Assembly (NCBI GenBank): GCA_013289835.1
Contig: JABCZG010000004.1
Coordinates: 62,001 to 126,000, forward strand
DNA: 64,000 nucleotides
Source: Acidobacteriota bacterium
GTDB lineage: Bacteria; Acidobacteriota; Terriglobia; Acidiferrales; UBA7541
Direction of reading: 5' to 3'
Position 1 is the first letter of the stretch; every line of letters starts with the position of its first letter. The translations under genes and the position numbers were made by a program. Below are positions 16,423 to 25,171 of this stretch, one piece after another. The notes beneath the pieces were generated by a model. That model was not told the DNA's origin. It did not search any database and saw only the letters and a program-made list of their open reading frames with translations.

Positions 16423-17892
16423 ATGGCCAATTCCCGTCCACGCGGCAGTTCGCTTTTCTCTGGCATGGTTCTCATATTCGTTGGAGCCCTGCTGCTGCTT
16501 CACAATTACCGCGGGCTTGATATTCGAACGGTTCTCGGCCACTGGTGGCCCTTGATTTTGATTGTTTGGGGCGCGGTGAAATTGTACGAGCGCACCGCCG
16601 CCAGTCGCTCCGGCGACCCCGGCTCCGCGCGCATCACCGCCGGAGAAGTTTTTCTTGTTCTCGGACTCCTCGCACTGATGGGAATCGTCGTAGGCGGAGA
16701 AATTATCAACGGCAAACTGCGAGGTCGCGATATTGGCGTCGACTGGGGCGAGAAGCACGACTACGACCTAGACGTCGCGCCGAAACCAGTTCCCGCCGAT
16801 GCGCGCATCACCATTCGCAACACGCATGGCGACATCAGCGTGCATTCTTCCGACGATTCCGAAATTCGCGTCTCGGGCAAGAAGTACGCCCAGTCCTGGA
16901 GCGAAAAGGACGCTGACCATCTGGCCGCTCCCGTTACCTTTGAGGTGGTGCAGAACGGCGACGGCTATGAAATCCATCCGAGCGGCGCGAATTCCAGCGA
17001 CTCGCGCGTAAGCTTCGATCTGGATGTCACGGTTCCCAAGAAAGCTTCTCTCACCGTTCGCAATGAACGAGGCGACGTCACCGTCGCGGACCTCGCCAAG
17101 CCAGTGACCATCAACACGACCAACGGCGATGTGGAGGTGCGCGACATCACGGGAGATGTCACCATTGATACTCGCAAGGGCGACGTCAAGGTCTCGGACA
17201 CTAAAGGCAACGTCAAGCTTTCCGGGCACGGCGGCGAAGTGAATGTCTCCGGCGTCAGCGGTGGGCTTACGCTCGATGGGGAATTTTACGGTCCCATCCG
17301 CGCCGATAAGGTCGCCAAAGGCGTGCGCTTCATTTCGCAGCGCACCGATCTGACGCTCGCGCAGCTCACCGGGCACATGGAAGCGGGTTCGGGGAATTTG
17401 GAAATCGCCGATGCACCCGGGAACCTTACGCTGCGCACGAATTCGTACAACGTGAGCATCGAAAATGCCAGCGGCAAGGTGAAGGTGGACAATCGCAACG
17501 GTGATGTGGACGTGCGCTTCTCCGCTCCTCCCAAGGAAGACATCGAAATCAATAACGCTTCGGCGAGCATCACGCTGTCATTGCCGGAATCATCGAGCTT
17601 CGACATGCTCGCCAATTGCCATTCCGGCGATATTAACAACGAGTTTCATGCGGATTCCTTGAAGCAGACTTCGACGGAGTCCGGTGATTCCCATCTGGAA
17701 GGAAAATACGGAAGCGGCCGCGGTCCCAAGATCACGTTGAAAACAAGCTACGGCTCCATTTCGCTGCATAAGACCAGCTCGGATATGCCAGAGCCGCTAC
17801 CGAAGCCTGCGCCCGCGCCTTCTGTAAAACCGGCTCCGCCTGCGCCTCCGAGGGTAAAAGCACCAGCCGCTCCAAAGCCCGAAGAAAACTAA
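16423..17892 (+). CDS. DUF4097-type beta-helix protein with N-terminal LiaF-like membrane region
   Basis: 489 residues. Three N-terminal hydrophobic helices (SLFSGMVLIFVGALLLLHN, WPLILIVWGAVKLYE and AGEVFLVLGLLALMGIVVGG) are followed from about residue 120 by a regular beta-solenoid typical of DUF4097/DUF4098 (ITIRNTHGDISVHSSDD, VTINTTNGDVEVRDITGDVT, IDTRKGDVKVSDTKGNVKLSG). A Pro/Ala/Lys-rich tail ends it. Starts six bases after the previous stop. LiaF/PspC-related proteins sense cell-envelope damage, which fits the sigma/anti-sigma context. Confidence 0.83.
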   Translation: MANSRPRGSSLFSGMVLIFVGALLLLHNYRGLDIRTVLGHWWPLILIVWGAVKLYERTAASRSGDPGSARITAGEVFLVLGLLALMGIVVGGEIINGKLRGRDIGVDWGEKHDYDLDVAPKPVPADARITIRNTHGDISVHSSDDSEIRVSGKKYAQSWSEKDADHLAAPVTFEVVQNGDGYEIHPSGANSSDSRVSFDLDVTVPKKASLTVRNERGDVTVADLAKPVTINTTNGDVEVRDITGDVTIDTRKGDVKVSDTKGNVKLSGHGGEVNVSGVSGGLTLDGEFYGPIRADKVAKGVRFISQRTDLTLAQLTGHMEAGSGNLEIADAPGNLTLRTNSYNVSIENASGKVKVDNRNGDVDVRFSAPPKEDIEINNASASITLSLPESSSFDMLANCHSGDINNEFHADSLKQTSTESGDSHLEGKYGSGRGPKITLKTSYGSISLHKTSSDMPEPLPKPAPAPSVKPAPPAPPRVKAPAAPKPEEN

Positions 17893-17963
17893 CTGCTTTC
17901 GATTTGCCAGGAATGGGGGGAGGCGCCAGCGCGGCACTTCCTTACTTAGCTACTCCTGCTTAC

Positions 17964-19274
17964 TTACCGATCCGCGAGCCGCTCCAACTCTTTGAAAAAC
18001 GTGGGGTACGAAACTCCCGCGCAATCGGCGTCGCGGATGACCGTCGCGCCGTCAGCGGCAAGTCCGGCAACCGCGAAAGCCATGGCGATGCGATGATCGC
18101 CGCGCGGCTCGATTTCCGCTCCGTGCAATTTGCCGGCACTGCGGCCTTCCACTTTCAAACCATCGGGCCGCTCTTCCACCGTTGCGCCCATGCGGCGCAG
18201 GTTCTCCGCGAGCGCCGCGATGCGGTCGCTCTCTTTCACACGCAGTTCGGCGGCGTCGCGAAACTCGATGCCTTCTTCCGTGTATGGACCCAGCGCTGCG
18301 AGCATCGGCAGCTCATCAATGACCAGTGGGATTTGATCGCCGGCAATCACGCCGCCTTTCAGGGATGCTCCCTTCACCGCTAGATCCCCAACGATTTCCC
18401 CCTGCGAACTCTTTACGCCAAAAATTTGGACCGCTGCCCCCATGGAAGCGAACACATCAAGAATGGCAGTACGCGTCGGATTCAGCCCCACGTTGTGAAT
18501 CAGCAGGTTCGAATCGGCGAATAGTGACGCTGCGGCAATAAAAAATACCGCGGAAGACAAATCACCGGGGACGTCGAGCGATTTGGCGGTCAGCCTGCCG
18601 CTTCCGCTTCCCCCGCCAAAGCCGTGAATCCGAATGGTGCGCCCGTGGCTCTCGATAGCGGCCCCAAATTCCTGCAGCGCTAGTTCGGTGTGATCGCGCG
18701 TGCGGGCGGGCTCCGTAACGATGGTTTCGCCCTCGGCAAATAACCCCGCCAGCAGGACTGCGGACTTCACCTGGGCGCTGGCCATAGGCATTTTGTAGTC
18801 GATGGCTTTTAGCGAAGCGCCGCGAATCTCGAGCGGGGCAAAATTATCGTCGCGCCCACGAATGTCCGCGCCCATCTCTCGCAGCGGGCCAATCACGCGC
18901 TTCATGGGACGCTTTTGCAGGGAATCGTCCCCCGTCAGTTTCGACGAGAACGCTTGTCCTGCGAGGATTCCCGCGAGCAGGCGCATAGTAGTCCCGGAAT
19001 TGCCCGCATCCAGCGCCCGCCAACTGGCTTTCAATCCGCGCGGCCCGTGCCCGGTCACGCGAACGGTATCGCTGTCAATCTTCACTTCCGCGCCGAGCGC
19101 CTTCATGCACCCCAGCGTGCTGTGGCAATCCGCCGCCGCGGAAAAATGCCGCAGCTCGCTGGTGCCCTCGGCCAGGCCCGCCAGCATGGCATAGCGATGT
19201 GAGATGGATTTGTCGCCCGGCAGCTCCAGTCCGCCGGTAAGATATTTGGCAGGTTGAATGGTTTCTTTCTTCAC
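17964..19274 (-). CDS. aroA: 3-phosphoshikimate 1-carboxyvinyltransferase (EPSP synthase)
   Basis: 436 residues. Joins shikimate-3-phosphate and PEP in the chorismate pathway. Signatures: LPGDKSISHRYAMLAGLAEG at the N terminus, LDAGNSGTTMRLLAGILAG, AQVKSAVLLAGL, and RVKESDRIAALAENLRRMGA. It stands alone, convergent with the DUF4097 operon and divergent from the His/Met-rich gene at 19486. Full length with no visible defect. Confidence 0.97.
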   Translation of the reverse strand: MKKETIQPAKYLTGGLELPGDKSISHRYAMLAGLAEGTSELRHFSAAADCHSTLGCMKALGAEVKIDSDTVRVTGHGPRGLKASWRALDAGNSGTTMRLLAGILAGQAFSSKLTGDDSLQKRPMKRVIGPLREMGADIRGRDDNFAPLEIRGASLKAIDYKMPMASAQVKSAVLLAGLFAEGETIVTEPARTRDHTELALQEFGAAIESHGRTIRIHGFGGGSGSGRLTAKSLDVPGDLSSAVFFIAAASLFADSNLLIHNVGLNPTRTAILDVFASMGAAVQIFGVKSSQGEIVGDLAVKGASLKGGVIAGDQIPLVIDELPMLAALGPYTEEGIEFRDAAELRVKESDRIAALAENLRRMGATVEERPDGLKVEGRSAGKLHGAEIEPRGDHRIAMAFAVAGLAADGATVIRDADCAGVSYPTFFKELERLADR

Positions 19275-19343
19275 GCGAAGATTTTAGCATGCTGGCTCTC
19301 TTCGCCTGGTACAGCGCCAAGAGACGCGACGTTCGGACATTTT

Positions 19344-19397
19344 CCTTAACCTTCTTAACTTCCTTTACCTCCTCTACGTCCTTTATCTCCTGTACCT
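19344..19397. repeat. Degenerate 9-bp minisatellite, six copies
   Basis: Six head-to-tail 9-mers: CCTTAACCT, TCTTAACTT, CCTTTACCT, CCTCTACGT, CCTTTATCT and CCTGTACCT. They lie between the divergent aroA and 19486 genes. The minus strand is purine-rich with consensus AGGTAAAGG. The same unit recurs at 25218-25253. Confidence 0.85.
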
Positions 19398-19485
19398 CCG
19401 GCCAGTTTTTGCCAGCGCACCCCCTGTACTCCATCAAGAAACTTCGCGCCCTGCCGATGCGTACTATGGGGTGAGGAGAAATGTC

Positions 19486-20322
19486 ATGTCAGCGCGCAGC
19501 ACGTTCCTGAATCTCGCCACCAGAGCCGGCATCCTGTTTGGCGCACTATTTCTAGTCAGCGTATTGCTTGCCGCCATTCCCGGCCATCGCGCTCCCGCGG
19601 CGCAATCGCAGGGTTCGCAACAATCCTCCGGCTCGCAGGCGCAGGAATCGCAAGGGATGGACCACAGCAGCATGCCCGGAATGGACATGGACGACGCCAA
19701 GGCCAACGAGGCCCATGCTGTCCACGACATGACCCCCGGTCACATGGACGCACACAGCCTGCACATGCACATGACGGCGATGCGGCCCTCGAATCCGGAA
19801 GACACGGCGCGCGCCAAGGAAATTGCGGTGCAGCTGCGCAGCGGAATCGAAAAATACAAGGACTACCACGTCGCGTTGAACGAGGGTTACAAGATTTTCC
19901 TGCCGAATATCCCGCAGGCCGAATATCACTTTACCAATTACAAGAACGGATTCATGGAAGCCTTTTCCTTCGATCCCTCGCGGCCCACTTCCCTGCTCTA
20001 CAAGAAAACCGCCGATGGCTACGAGCTTGTCGGCGCCATGTACACCATGCCCAAGCGCGCCACGGAAGAGCAGCTCAATGAGCGCGTGCCGCTGAGCGTC
20101 GCCATGTGGCATATGCACACGAATCTCTGTATGCCGCCATGGGGACAGCGCGGCTCCGCCGACATGACCAAGTTTGGCCTGCACGGCGGCATCACCACGG
20201 AAGAAGCGTGCGACGCCGCCGGCGGCCACTTCCACCCCGTCGTCTTCGGATGGATGGTCCATGTCTATCCGTACGAAGATTCGCTCGACAAAATCTTCGC
20301 CATGCACCACCACATGGATTGA
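19486..20322 (+). CDS. Secreted Met/His-rich protein of unknown function
   Basis: 278 residues. A signal-anchor or signal peptide (about 10-36) is followed by a Gln/Ser linker and a Met/His cluster (MDHSSMPGMDMDD, HMDAHSLHMHMTAM) of the type that binds copper. The globular part has AEYHFTNYKNGFMEAFSFD, MWHMHTNLCMPPWG and GGHFHPVVFGWMVHVYPYE, again rich in His/Met/Cys. It ends with MHHHMD. ATG 19486 is used because GAGGAG lies seven bases upstream; an in-frame GTG at 19471 overlaps that site. Convergent with the YtkA-like gene, which is also His-rich. Metal binding is inferred from composition. Confidence 0.75.
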   Translation: MSARSTFLNLATRAGILFGALFLVSVLLAAIPGHRAPAAQSQGSQQSSGSQAQESQGMDHSSMPGMDMDDAKANEAHAVHDMTPGHMDAHSLHMHMTAMRPSNPEDTARAKEIAVQLRSGIEKYKDYHVALNEGYKIFLPNIPQAEYHFTNYKNGFMEAFSFDPSRPTSLLYKKTADGYELVGAMYTMPKRATEEQLNERVPLSVAMWHMHTNLCMPPWGQRGSADMTKFGLHGGITTEEACDAAGGHFHPVVFGWMVHVYPYEDSLDKIFAMHHHMD

Positions 20323-20415
20323 TTCCCGGCGCGAAGAAACTCCACGCACTAAATGCAAGGCGTGAATCTTGTGTGAGCAACACGCCTGATTGGAAGTTCT
20401 CCGCTGAGAGACGCT

Positions 20416-21924
20416 TCACTGCACGTGGGCGTCAAACACTCCTGTTTCTACTTGCCCCGCGCGTTTGACCTGCACGAATATTCGGTATTCGCCGGGGCGC
20501 GGAAAACCGTAGGGAAAGCTCACTTCAGCAGGCAGCGGCGCGTTTGACGTTGCCATTGGCATCGCCATCGGCGCGCCAACTTGCAATTCTCCCGACGCGC
20601 CCGCCTGCGCCGTTCGCGCCAACTCCAGCGCGGCCATGGAAACCGAGCCTGCCGGGTGAACGTGCGCGAACACGGCAAGGTCCGTGCTCACAAACTCCGC
20701 ATGCCCGGCCATTCCCATGTACGGCTCCATATTTGTGGCAGGCCTGCCGTCCTTGTCTTCCACGTTGAATTTGAAATTCATCGGCGTATTGCCGCGCAGC
20801 GGAACGCTAGGACGCTGCCACACCATTCGTCCGCCGTCAGCAAGCTGCGACACCGTGGACTCTTCTGCCGATGCGTTTACTGCGCCCCCAGACCAGCTTG
20901 AATCATCGCCCGCCAGCGCCTTGCCCTGAATCTGCGGCAGTTCGAGAGTTCCAACGAGCGTCCACGGAAAACCGTTCTTGTCCACAATGTCCGCGAACAC
21001 CTGGTAGCTCCCCGCAGGCATCGTCGGCAAATCCTCGGCGAACGCGCCATCCGCCGTTCGATCCGGATGCAGATGCCACATCTCCTGCAATCCCGGCGTG
21101 CGGAGCAAAAACAGATGCATCAGGTGATTGTGATCCGGGATCACTTCTTTCATCTTCATGTATCTCGACCACCTGGGGTCCTGCCCTTTGGCGCGAAGGA
21201 TCAGGCGGTTGCCGTTCTCAAGCGTCGTCTCCACGGCCGGGGGCTTGAAAAACGTCACCTCGCGATCGTAATTCCTGGCTTCTGAGTTCCACCACGCACC
21301 TCCCAAATACAAAATGGCAAATACGATGACCGCAGTGATCGCCATAGCGATTCGAGCGCGCCGCGCTCTCCCCGGCGCCGGCGCTTCGCCCGGCCGGAGG
21401 TTGCCTTCGCGCACCGCCGCTCCCGCGATGAAAACCAATCCCAGCGCGAGGAACAGCATCAGGAAAGTCAGCAAGCCTCCCAGAGGTTTGTCCATTTTCA
21501 GTGTCTGCCGCGCAAACGCGGCCACCGGCACGGAAAGCTCCCCTTTGCCTTTGGCGCCGTCCACCGAAACGCGCACTTTCAGCGCGCCATCCTCCATAAG
21601 CCAAAGGCTGCCGGTAAAAAATTGCGGGTCCTGCTTGGATTGTTCGGCCACATCCGGCGTGGGAGGAAGATTGGATCCCGCGCCGCTCAGCCGCATTGGC
21701 ACAATCTCAATCCTTTGCACATCGTTCGAAGCGGACCGGATTTGAATTTCGGCTATGCCGGGAATCACTTGCGGAATTCGAACCGTCACAAACAGGTGGT
21801 AGGGCCCCGCATCGCCTTCGCAATAGACATCCGGGCTGCCGACATGCGCGCTTACGGTAAGCGCGCCCGCCAGGAGCATGGCCAGGACCGCGAGGATTCC
21901 TTTGCGCGATGAAGGATCTTTCAT
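20416..21924 (-). CDS. Membrane protein with two beta-rich domains, YtkA-like; possible mature N-terminal histidine
   Basis: 502 residues. The signal peptide ends LTVSA, so cleavage would leave His27 as the first mature residue (HVGSPDVYCEGDAGP). A beta-rich domain (27-145) is followed by two transmembrane helices (about 148-171 and 190-212). A larger beta-rich region then carries PDHNHLMHLFLL (263-274), MWHLHP (282-287) and FAHVHPAGSVSM (about 430). The last part resembles YtkA/FixH-like domains. ATG 21924 overlaps the TGA of the upstream polytopic gene by four bases. Function unknown; the His pattern suggests copper or another metal. Confidence 0.75.
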   Translation of the reverse strand: MKDPSSRKGILAVLAMLLAGALTVSAHVGSPDVYCEGDAGPYHLFVTVRIPQVIPGIAEIQIRSASNDVQRIEIVPMRLSGAGSNLPPTPDVAEQSKQDPQFFTGSLWLMEDGALKVRVSVDGAKGKGELSVPVAAFARQTLKMDKPLGGLLTFLMLFLALGLVFIAGAAVREGNLRPGEAPAPGRARRARIAMAITAVIVFAILYLGGAWWNSEARNYDREVTFFKPPAVETTLENGNRLILRAKGQDPRWSRYMKMKEVIPDHNHLMHLFLLRTPGLQEMWHLHPDRTADGAFAEDLPTMPAGSYQVFADIVDKNGFPWTLVGTLELPQIQGKALAGDDSSWSGGAVNASAEESTVSQLADGGRMVWQRPSVPLRGNTPMNFKFNVEDKDGRPATNMEPYMGMAGHAEFVSTDLAVFAHVHPAGSVSMAALELARTAQAGASGELQVGAPMAMPMATSNAPLPAEVSFPYGFPRPGEYRIFVQVKRAGQVETGVFDAHVQ

Positions 21925-23111
21925 CGCCGGAGCCGCCGCATCCAGTCTCCCCACGAGAATCCCAGCCGTGCCGTGATCACGGAAACGACTAGCGCCGCAG
22001 CCATCACTCCCAAAAACTGCCCTCGTGTCTTCTCTGCAAGCTGAAATTTGTAAGGATCGTACAGAAAATTCGCCGGATCAAAATACGCAAAATACGCCAT
22101 CCCAAAAAACCGGTTCCGTGCCGCGGGCGACATCAAGAAATTTGCAAAGGGCCACTCCGCCGCAAGGAAACTCAAAACGAATACCGGTCCCGACACCGCC
22201 GCCAACTTCCATCTTCCCCAATGCTCTTTATTATTCAAAAGCACATCAAGAACAACCGCAGGCACGAGCAGCAAAAGGGGGAAATGCAGAGGAACAAGAT
22301 GCGTAATGTTTTGGTAGACCGGGCCAAGCTTCGGCTGTGCCGGAAACAGTGGCAGGATCCATTCCGATGCCAGCTGTATTGCCGTGTAGGTTGCTGCCAC
22401 GGTCGTGCAAGCCCACCGCCGCGCCAGTCCCCACGCCGCGCCGACCAACATCGGAGGCATGCCAATCGCTACCGCCAGGTAGCACCCCGCGTTGTGCAAA
22501 TTTACGGGCCACGTCGCGTCAGTGAGCATCGTTCCCATCTGCACCACGCAATCCGCGCCCACGAACACGAAAAGCCACCCCAGAGTTCGCCGCACGCTTT
22601 CCGTCGCGCGGTTCATCAGCCCTGCCATTAACGCCAGCGCACCCAATTTAATCCCAAATGATCCCAAGGAAAGCAGCACGTGCGGCGGGCTCACAATCTT
22701 CACGTCCAGGCCGTACGCGTTGTGCCACCAATTGTCGAAGGGCGCCGACGTCAGCATGGCCACGCAGCCCCACACGGCGATGAACGCGCCCAGCGGCCCG
22801 CGGAATCCCCAAATCTTCACCGAGGTGCTCTGTGCCACCGCGTCGCCGCCGAACGTAGCTGTCAAAATCATGTAACCGCAGGCAATTCCCACCAGTACGC
22901 CGTTCAATTGAATGAGTATGTGCGCCGGCGTCCAGAACGTGTCCCGCCCAATGGACATGTGCCAGGAAATATCCCAGTGCCCGCCAATCAGGCTGGAAAG
23001 GATACCTGCCACCACGCACCAGATCGGCCACGGGACTGAGTCCACTGTCGCAGAAGCGTGCGCTCCCGTTTGCGCGTGCAATGTTTGCCCAAGAGGAAAA
23101 GCGTCTGCCAT
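21921..23111 (-). CDS. Polytopic membrane protein with conserved-looking His/Trp motif, function unknown
   Basis: 396 residues and about ten hydrophobic helices. Striking polar motifs sit at the membrane edge: GGHWDISWHMSIGRD (about 43-57), then TPAH (61-64), FDNWWHNAYG, SPPHVLLSLGSFG, NLHNAGCY, and NITHLVPLHFP. Several His residues in or near helices are unusual and suggest metal or cofactor binding. ATG 23111 has GGAGGAG nine bases upstream; a TTG 18 bases earlier lies on that site. Translationally coupled to the downstream YtkA-like protein, so the two probably form one complex. I do not recognise a characterised family. Confidence 0.75.
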   Translation of the reverse strand: MADAFPLGQTLHAQTGAHASATVDSVPWPIWCVVAGILSSLIGGHWDISWHMSIGRDTFWTPAHILIQLNGVLVGIACGYMILTATFGGDAVAQSTSVKIWGFRGPLGAFIAVWGCVAMLTSAPFDNWWHNAYGLDVKIVSPPHVLLSLGSFGIKLGALALMAGLMNRATESVRRTLGWLFVFVGADCVVQMGTMLTDATWPVNLHNAGCYLAVAIGMPPMLVGAAWGLARRWACTTVAATYTAIQLASEWILPLFPAQPKLGPVYQNITHLVPLHFPLLLLVPAVVLDVLLNNKEHWGRWKLAAVSGPVFVLSFLAAEWPFANFLMSPAARNRFFGMAYFAYFDPANFLYDPYKFQLAEKTRGQFLGVMAAALVVSVITARLGFSWGDWMRRLRR

Positions 23112-23359
23112 GGTTGCCGGCTCCTCCAACCTTTGTTAGTTCCAGCTCATCTATCGACTGTACTCACGATTTCTGATGACGTTAGGTTACATCGTCGAGG
23201 CTCTCAATGGAACGGTCGCACTTTTCCGTCTGCTACCTCGGTCGCAACGAATCCTCGCGAGACTCGGAAGGCCTAGTACGTCCAGCCTTTTTCTCCCAGT
23301 CGGCCCGCTCCGCTCGTTTGATTGCCTCCCCGTACCCCACCGAGTATCATTGGCGATTC

Positions 23360-25171
23360 ATGCTCACGGCCCGAACTCGTCTGTCTGTGACTCGCGTTGT
23401 TCTTTTTGCCGTTCTCTTTGCATTCGTGACTATTTTTTGCGCTGCGCCTTGCCCAGTGCGAGCGCAAGAGTCGCAGCCAACTCTGCCGCTTAGCCAAGTC
23501 CGGCCGGGTATGCAGGGGTACGCTTTCACCATCTTTGCTGGTGACCAAATTGAAAAATTCGACCTCGAAGTGATCGGTGTACTGGACAATTTTCTCGGAC
23601 CAAAGCAATCCATCATTCTTGTGCAATTGAAAGGGCCGAAGGTCGAGCACACCGGCGTCGTCGCCGGAATGAGCGGCAGTCCTGTCTATCTCGACGGCAA
23701 ATTGGCGGGCGCGCTTTCTCTGAAGCTGGGAATCTTCACCAAAGAGCCCATCGCGGGCGTCACGCCAATCGCCGACGTTTTGAATCCCCCCGCGCAAGCC
23801 GCTTCCTCGCGGGCTGGGGCGCAGCCACTTCCCTTGCCCAACGAATCCGCGACGAGCACCGCCCTGCCTACCGGCTCCGCACTGGAGCCCATCGAGACTC
23901 CTCTGGTTTTCTCCGGCTTCCAGCCCGCGGCCATCCAGCAGTTTGCTGGTCAGCTACAGGGCTACGGCCTCGTCGCGGCGCAAGGCGGCACGGCTGCCCC
24001 GCGCCCGGAAGATGCGCATCTCGTCGCCGGGGACATGGCCGGAATGGTGCTGGTGCAAGGCGACGCCTCGATCAATGCCTCGTGCACCGTCACCGCAATA
24101 CAAGCCGATCGAGTCTTTCTCTGCGGTCATCCCTTTCTCAGCCTCGGCGACGTCCAACTACCGATGGCGCGCAGCCGCGTGGTCACTACGCTTTCCTCTG
24201 AACTTGCCTCCACCAAAATCGTCAACGTCGGCGGCTCCATCGGCACCATTACCGGCGATCACCTCACCGCAGTCACTGGCAAGCTCGGCGCTGCTCCGTC
24301 CATGATTCCTCTCGATCTCACGTTGCAGGTCTCCGGCTCTGAACCTGCCAAACAGAAAACGCTCCACTTCGAAATCGTCAATCAACCAAAGCTCACGCCG
24401 ATTCTCGTGGCGATCACCACTTTCAGTGGACTCACGCAAAATTCCATTTACGGCGAAGGCACCACACTCCATCTCACCGGCGAAATCCAGCTCAAAGGCC
24501 ACGCTCCCGTTCAAATCGAAAACACCTTTGCTCCCACCGATTTTTTCTCTCCCGATGGATTGCCCATCGCGCTCATGATGCAGAATGTCTTTACGCGCCT
24601 TTTTACCAACACGTTTGAGACCACAACCGTGGAACACATTTCCCTGCGGGTCGAAAGCGTTCCCGGCCGCAAATCTTTTTCAATCGAAAGCGCATGGCTC
24701 GAAAAGGGTGAAGCCGCCCCGGGCGAAACGCTGCGCGTGCGCGTGTTGCTGCGGCCCTACCGCGGCGCGGCGCACGTCGAAGAAACCACCGTGCGCGTTC
24801 CGGAACAAGTTGCGCGCGGCACGACGGTGCGCGTGCTCGTCAGCGACGGCGATCTCCTCAACCGTGCCTCTCGCGGCTTCGCCTTCGCGGGAGCCGGCGG
24901 CGGGCCCACGGGCCTCGATCAACTCATCTCGCTCCTGAATCGCGAGCGACGCAATGACCGCCTTTACGTGGGACTTTTTGTCCCCGCGCCAACACTCCTC
25001 TGGGACGACAAGGAACTCCCCAACGTTCCGCTCTCGCAAATCAACGTCGTGGACGGGCGCCCCACTCCCGGCAGCGTCCAGGTTTTGCGCGAATCGTTGG
25101 CGGGCGAATCGTCCATCCCGCTCGGAGGCCCCGTCTCCGGCGTCATCTCACTCAATCTCCAAATCCGGTGA
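23360..25171 (+). CDS. SpoIVB-type (S55) serine peptidase domain protein, secreted
   Basis: 603 residues. Signal peptide (about 10-35, ending PVRAQ), then LSQVRPGMQGYAFTIFAGDQIEKFDLEV, the characteristic lead-in of SpoIVB S55 domains. The catalytic region is KVEHTGVVAGMSGSPVYLDGK (His97 and Ser105/107). A second conserved block is DRVFLCGHPFLSLGD. The C-terminal half is beta-rich. ATG 23360 places the signal peptide at the N terminus. It is GTGA-coupled to the propeller gene downstream. In Bacillus this family cleaves a sporulation signalling partner; here sporulation is not expected, so the substrate is unknown. Confidence 0.82.
   Translation: MLTARTRLSVTRVVLFAVLFAFVTIFCAAPCPVRAQESQPTLPLSQVRPGMQGYAFTIFAGDQIEKFDLEVIGVLDNFLGPKQSIILVQLKGPKVEHTGVVAGMSGSPVYLDGKLAGALSLKLGIFTKEPIAGVTPIADVLNPPAQAASSRAGAQPLPLPNESATSTALPTGSALEPIETPLVFSGFQPAAIQQFAGQLQGYGLVAAQGGTAAPRPEDAHLVAGDMAGMVLVQGDASINASCTVTAIQADRVFLCGHPFLSLGDVQLPMARSRVVTTLSSELASTKIVNVGGSIGTITGDHLTAVTGKLGAAPSMIPLDLTLQVSGSEPAKQKTLHFEIVNQPKLTPILVAITTFSGLTQNSIYGEGTTLHLTGEIQLKGHAPVQIENTFAPTDFFSPDGLPIALMMQNVFTRLFTNTFETTTVEHISLRVESVPGRKSFSIESAWLEKGEAAPGETLRVRVLLRPYRGAAHVEETTVRVPEQVARGTTVRVLVSDGDLLNRASRGFAFAGAGGGPTGLDQLISLLNRERRNDRLYVGLFVPAPTLLWDDKELPNVPLSQINVVDGRPTPGSVQVLRESLAGESSIPLGGPVSGVISLNLQIR

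Noticed and set aside
20416-23111. Calling the coupled pair a particulate methane/ammonia monooxygenase
   Set aside because: Only the beta-2TM-beta layout and N-terminal His are shared; no PmoA, PmoB or PmoC sequence motif was recognised.
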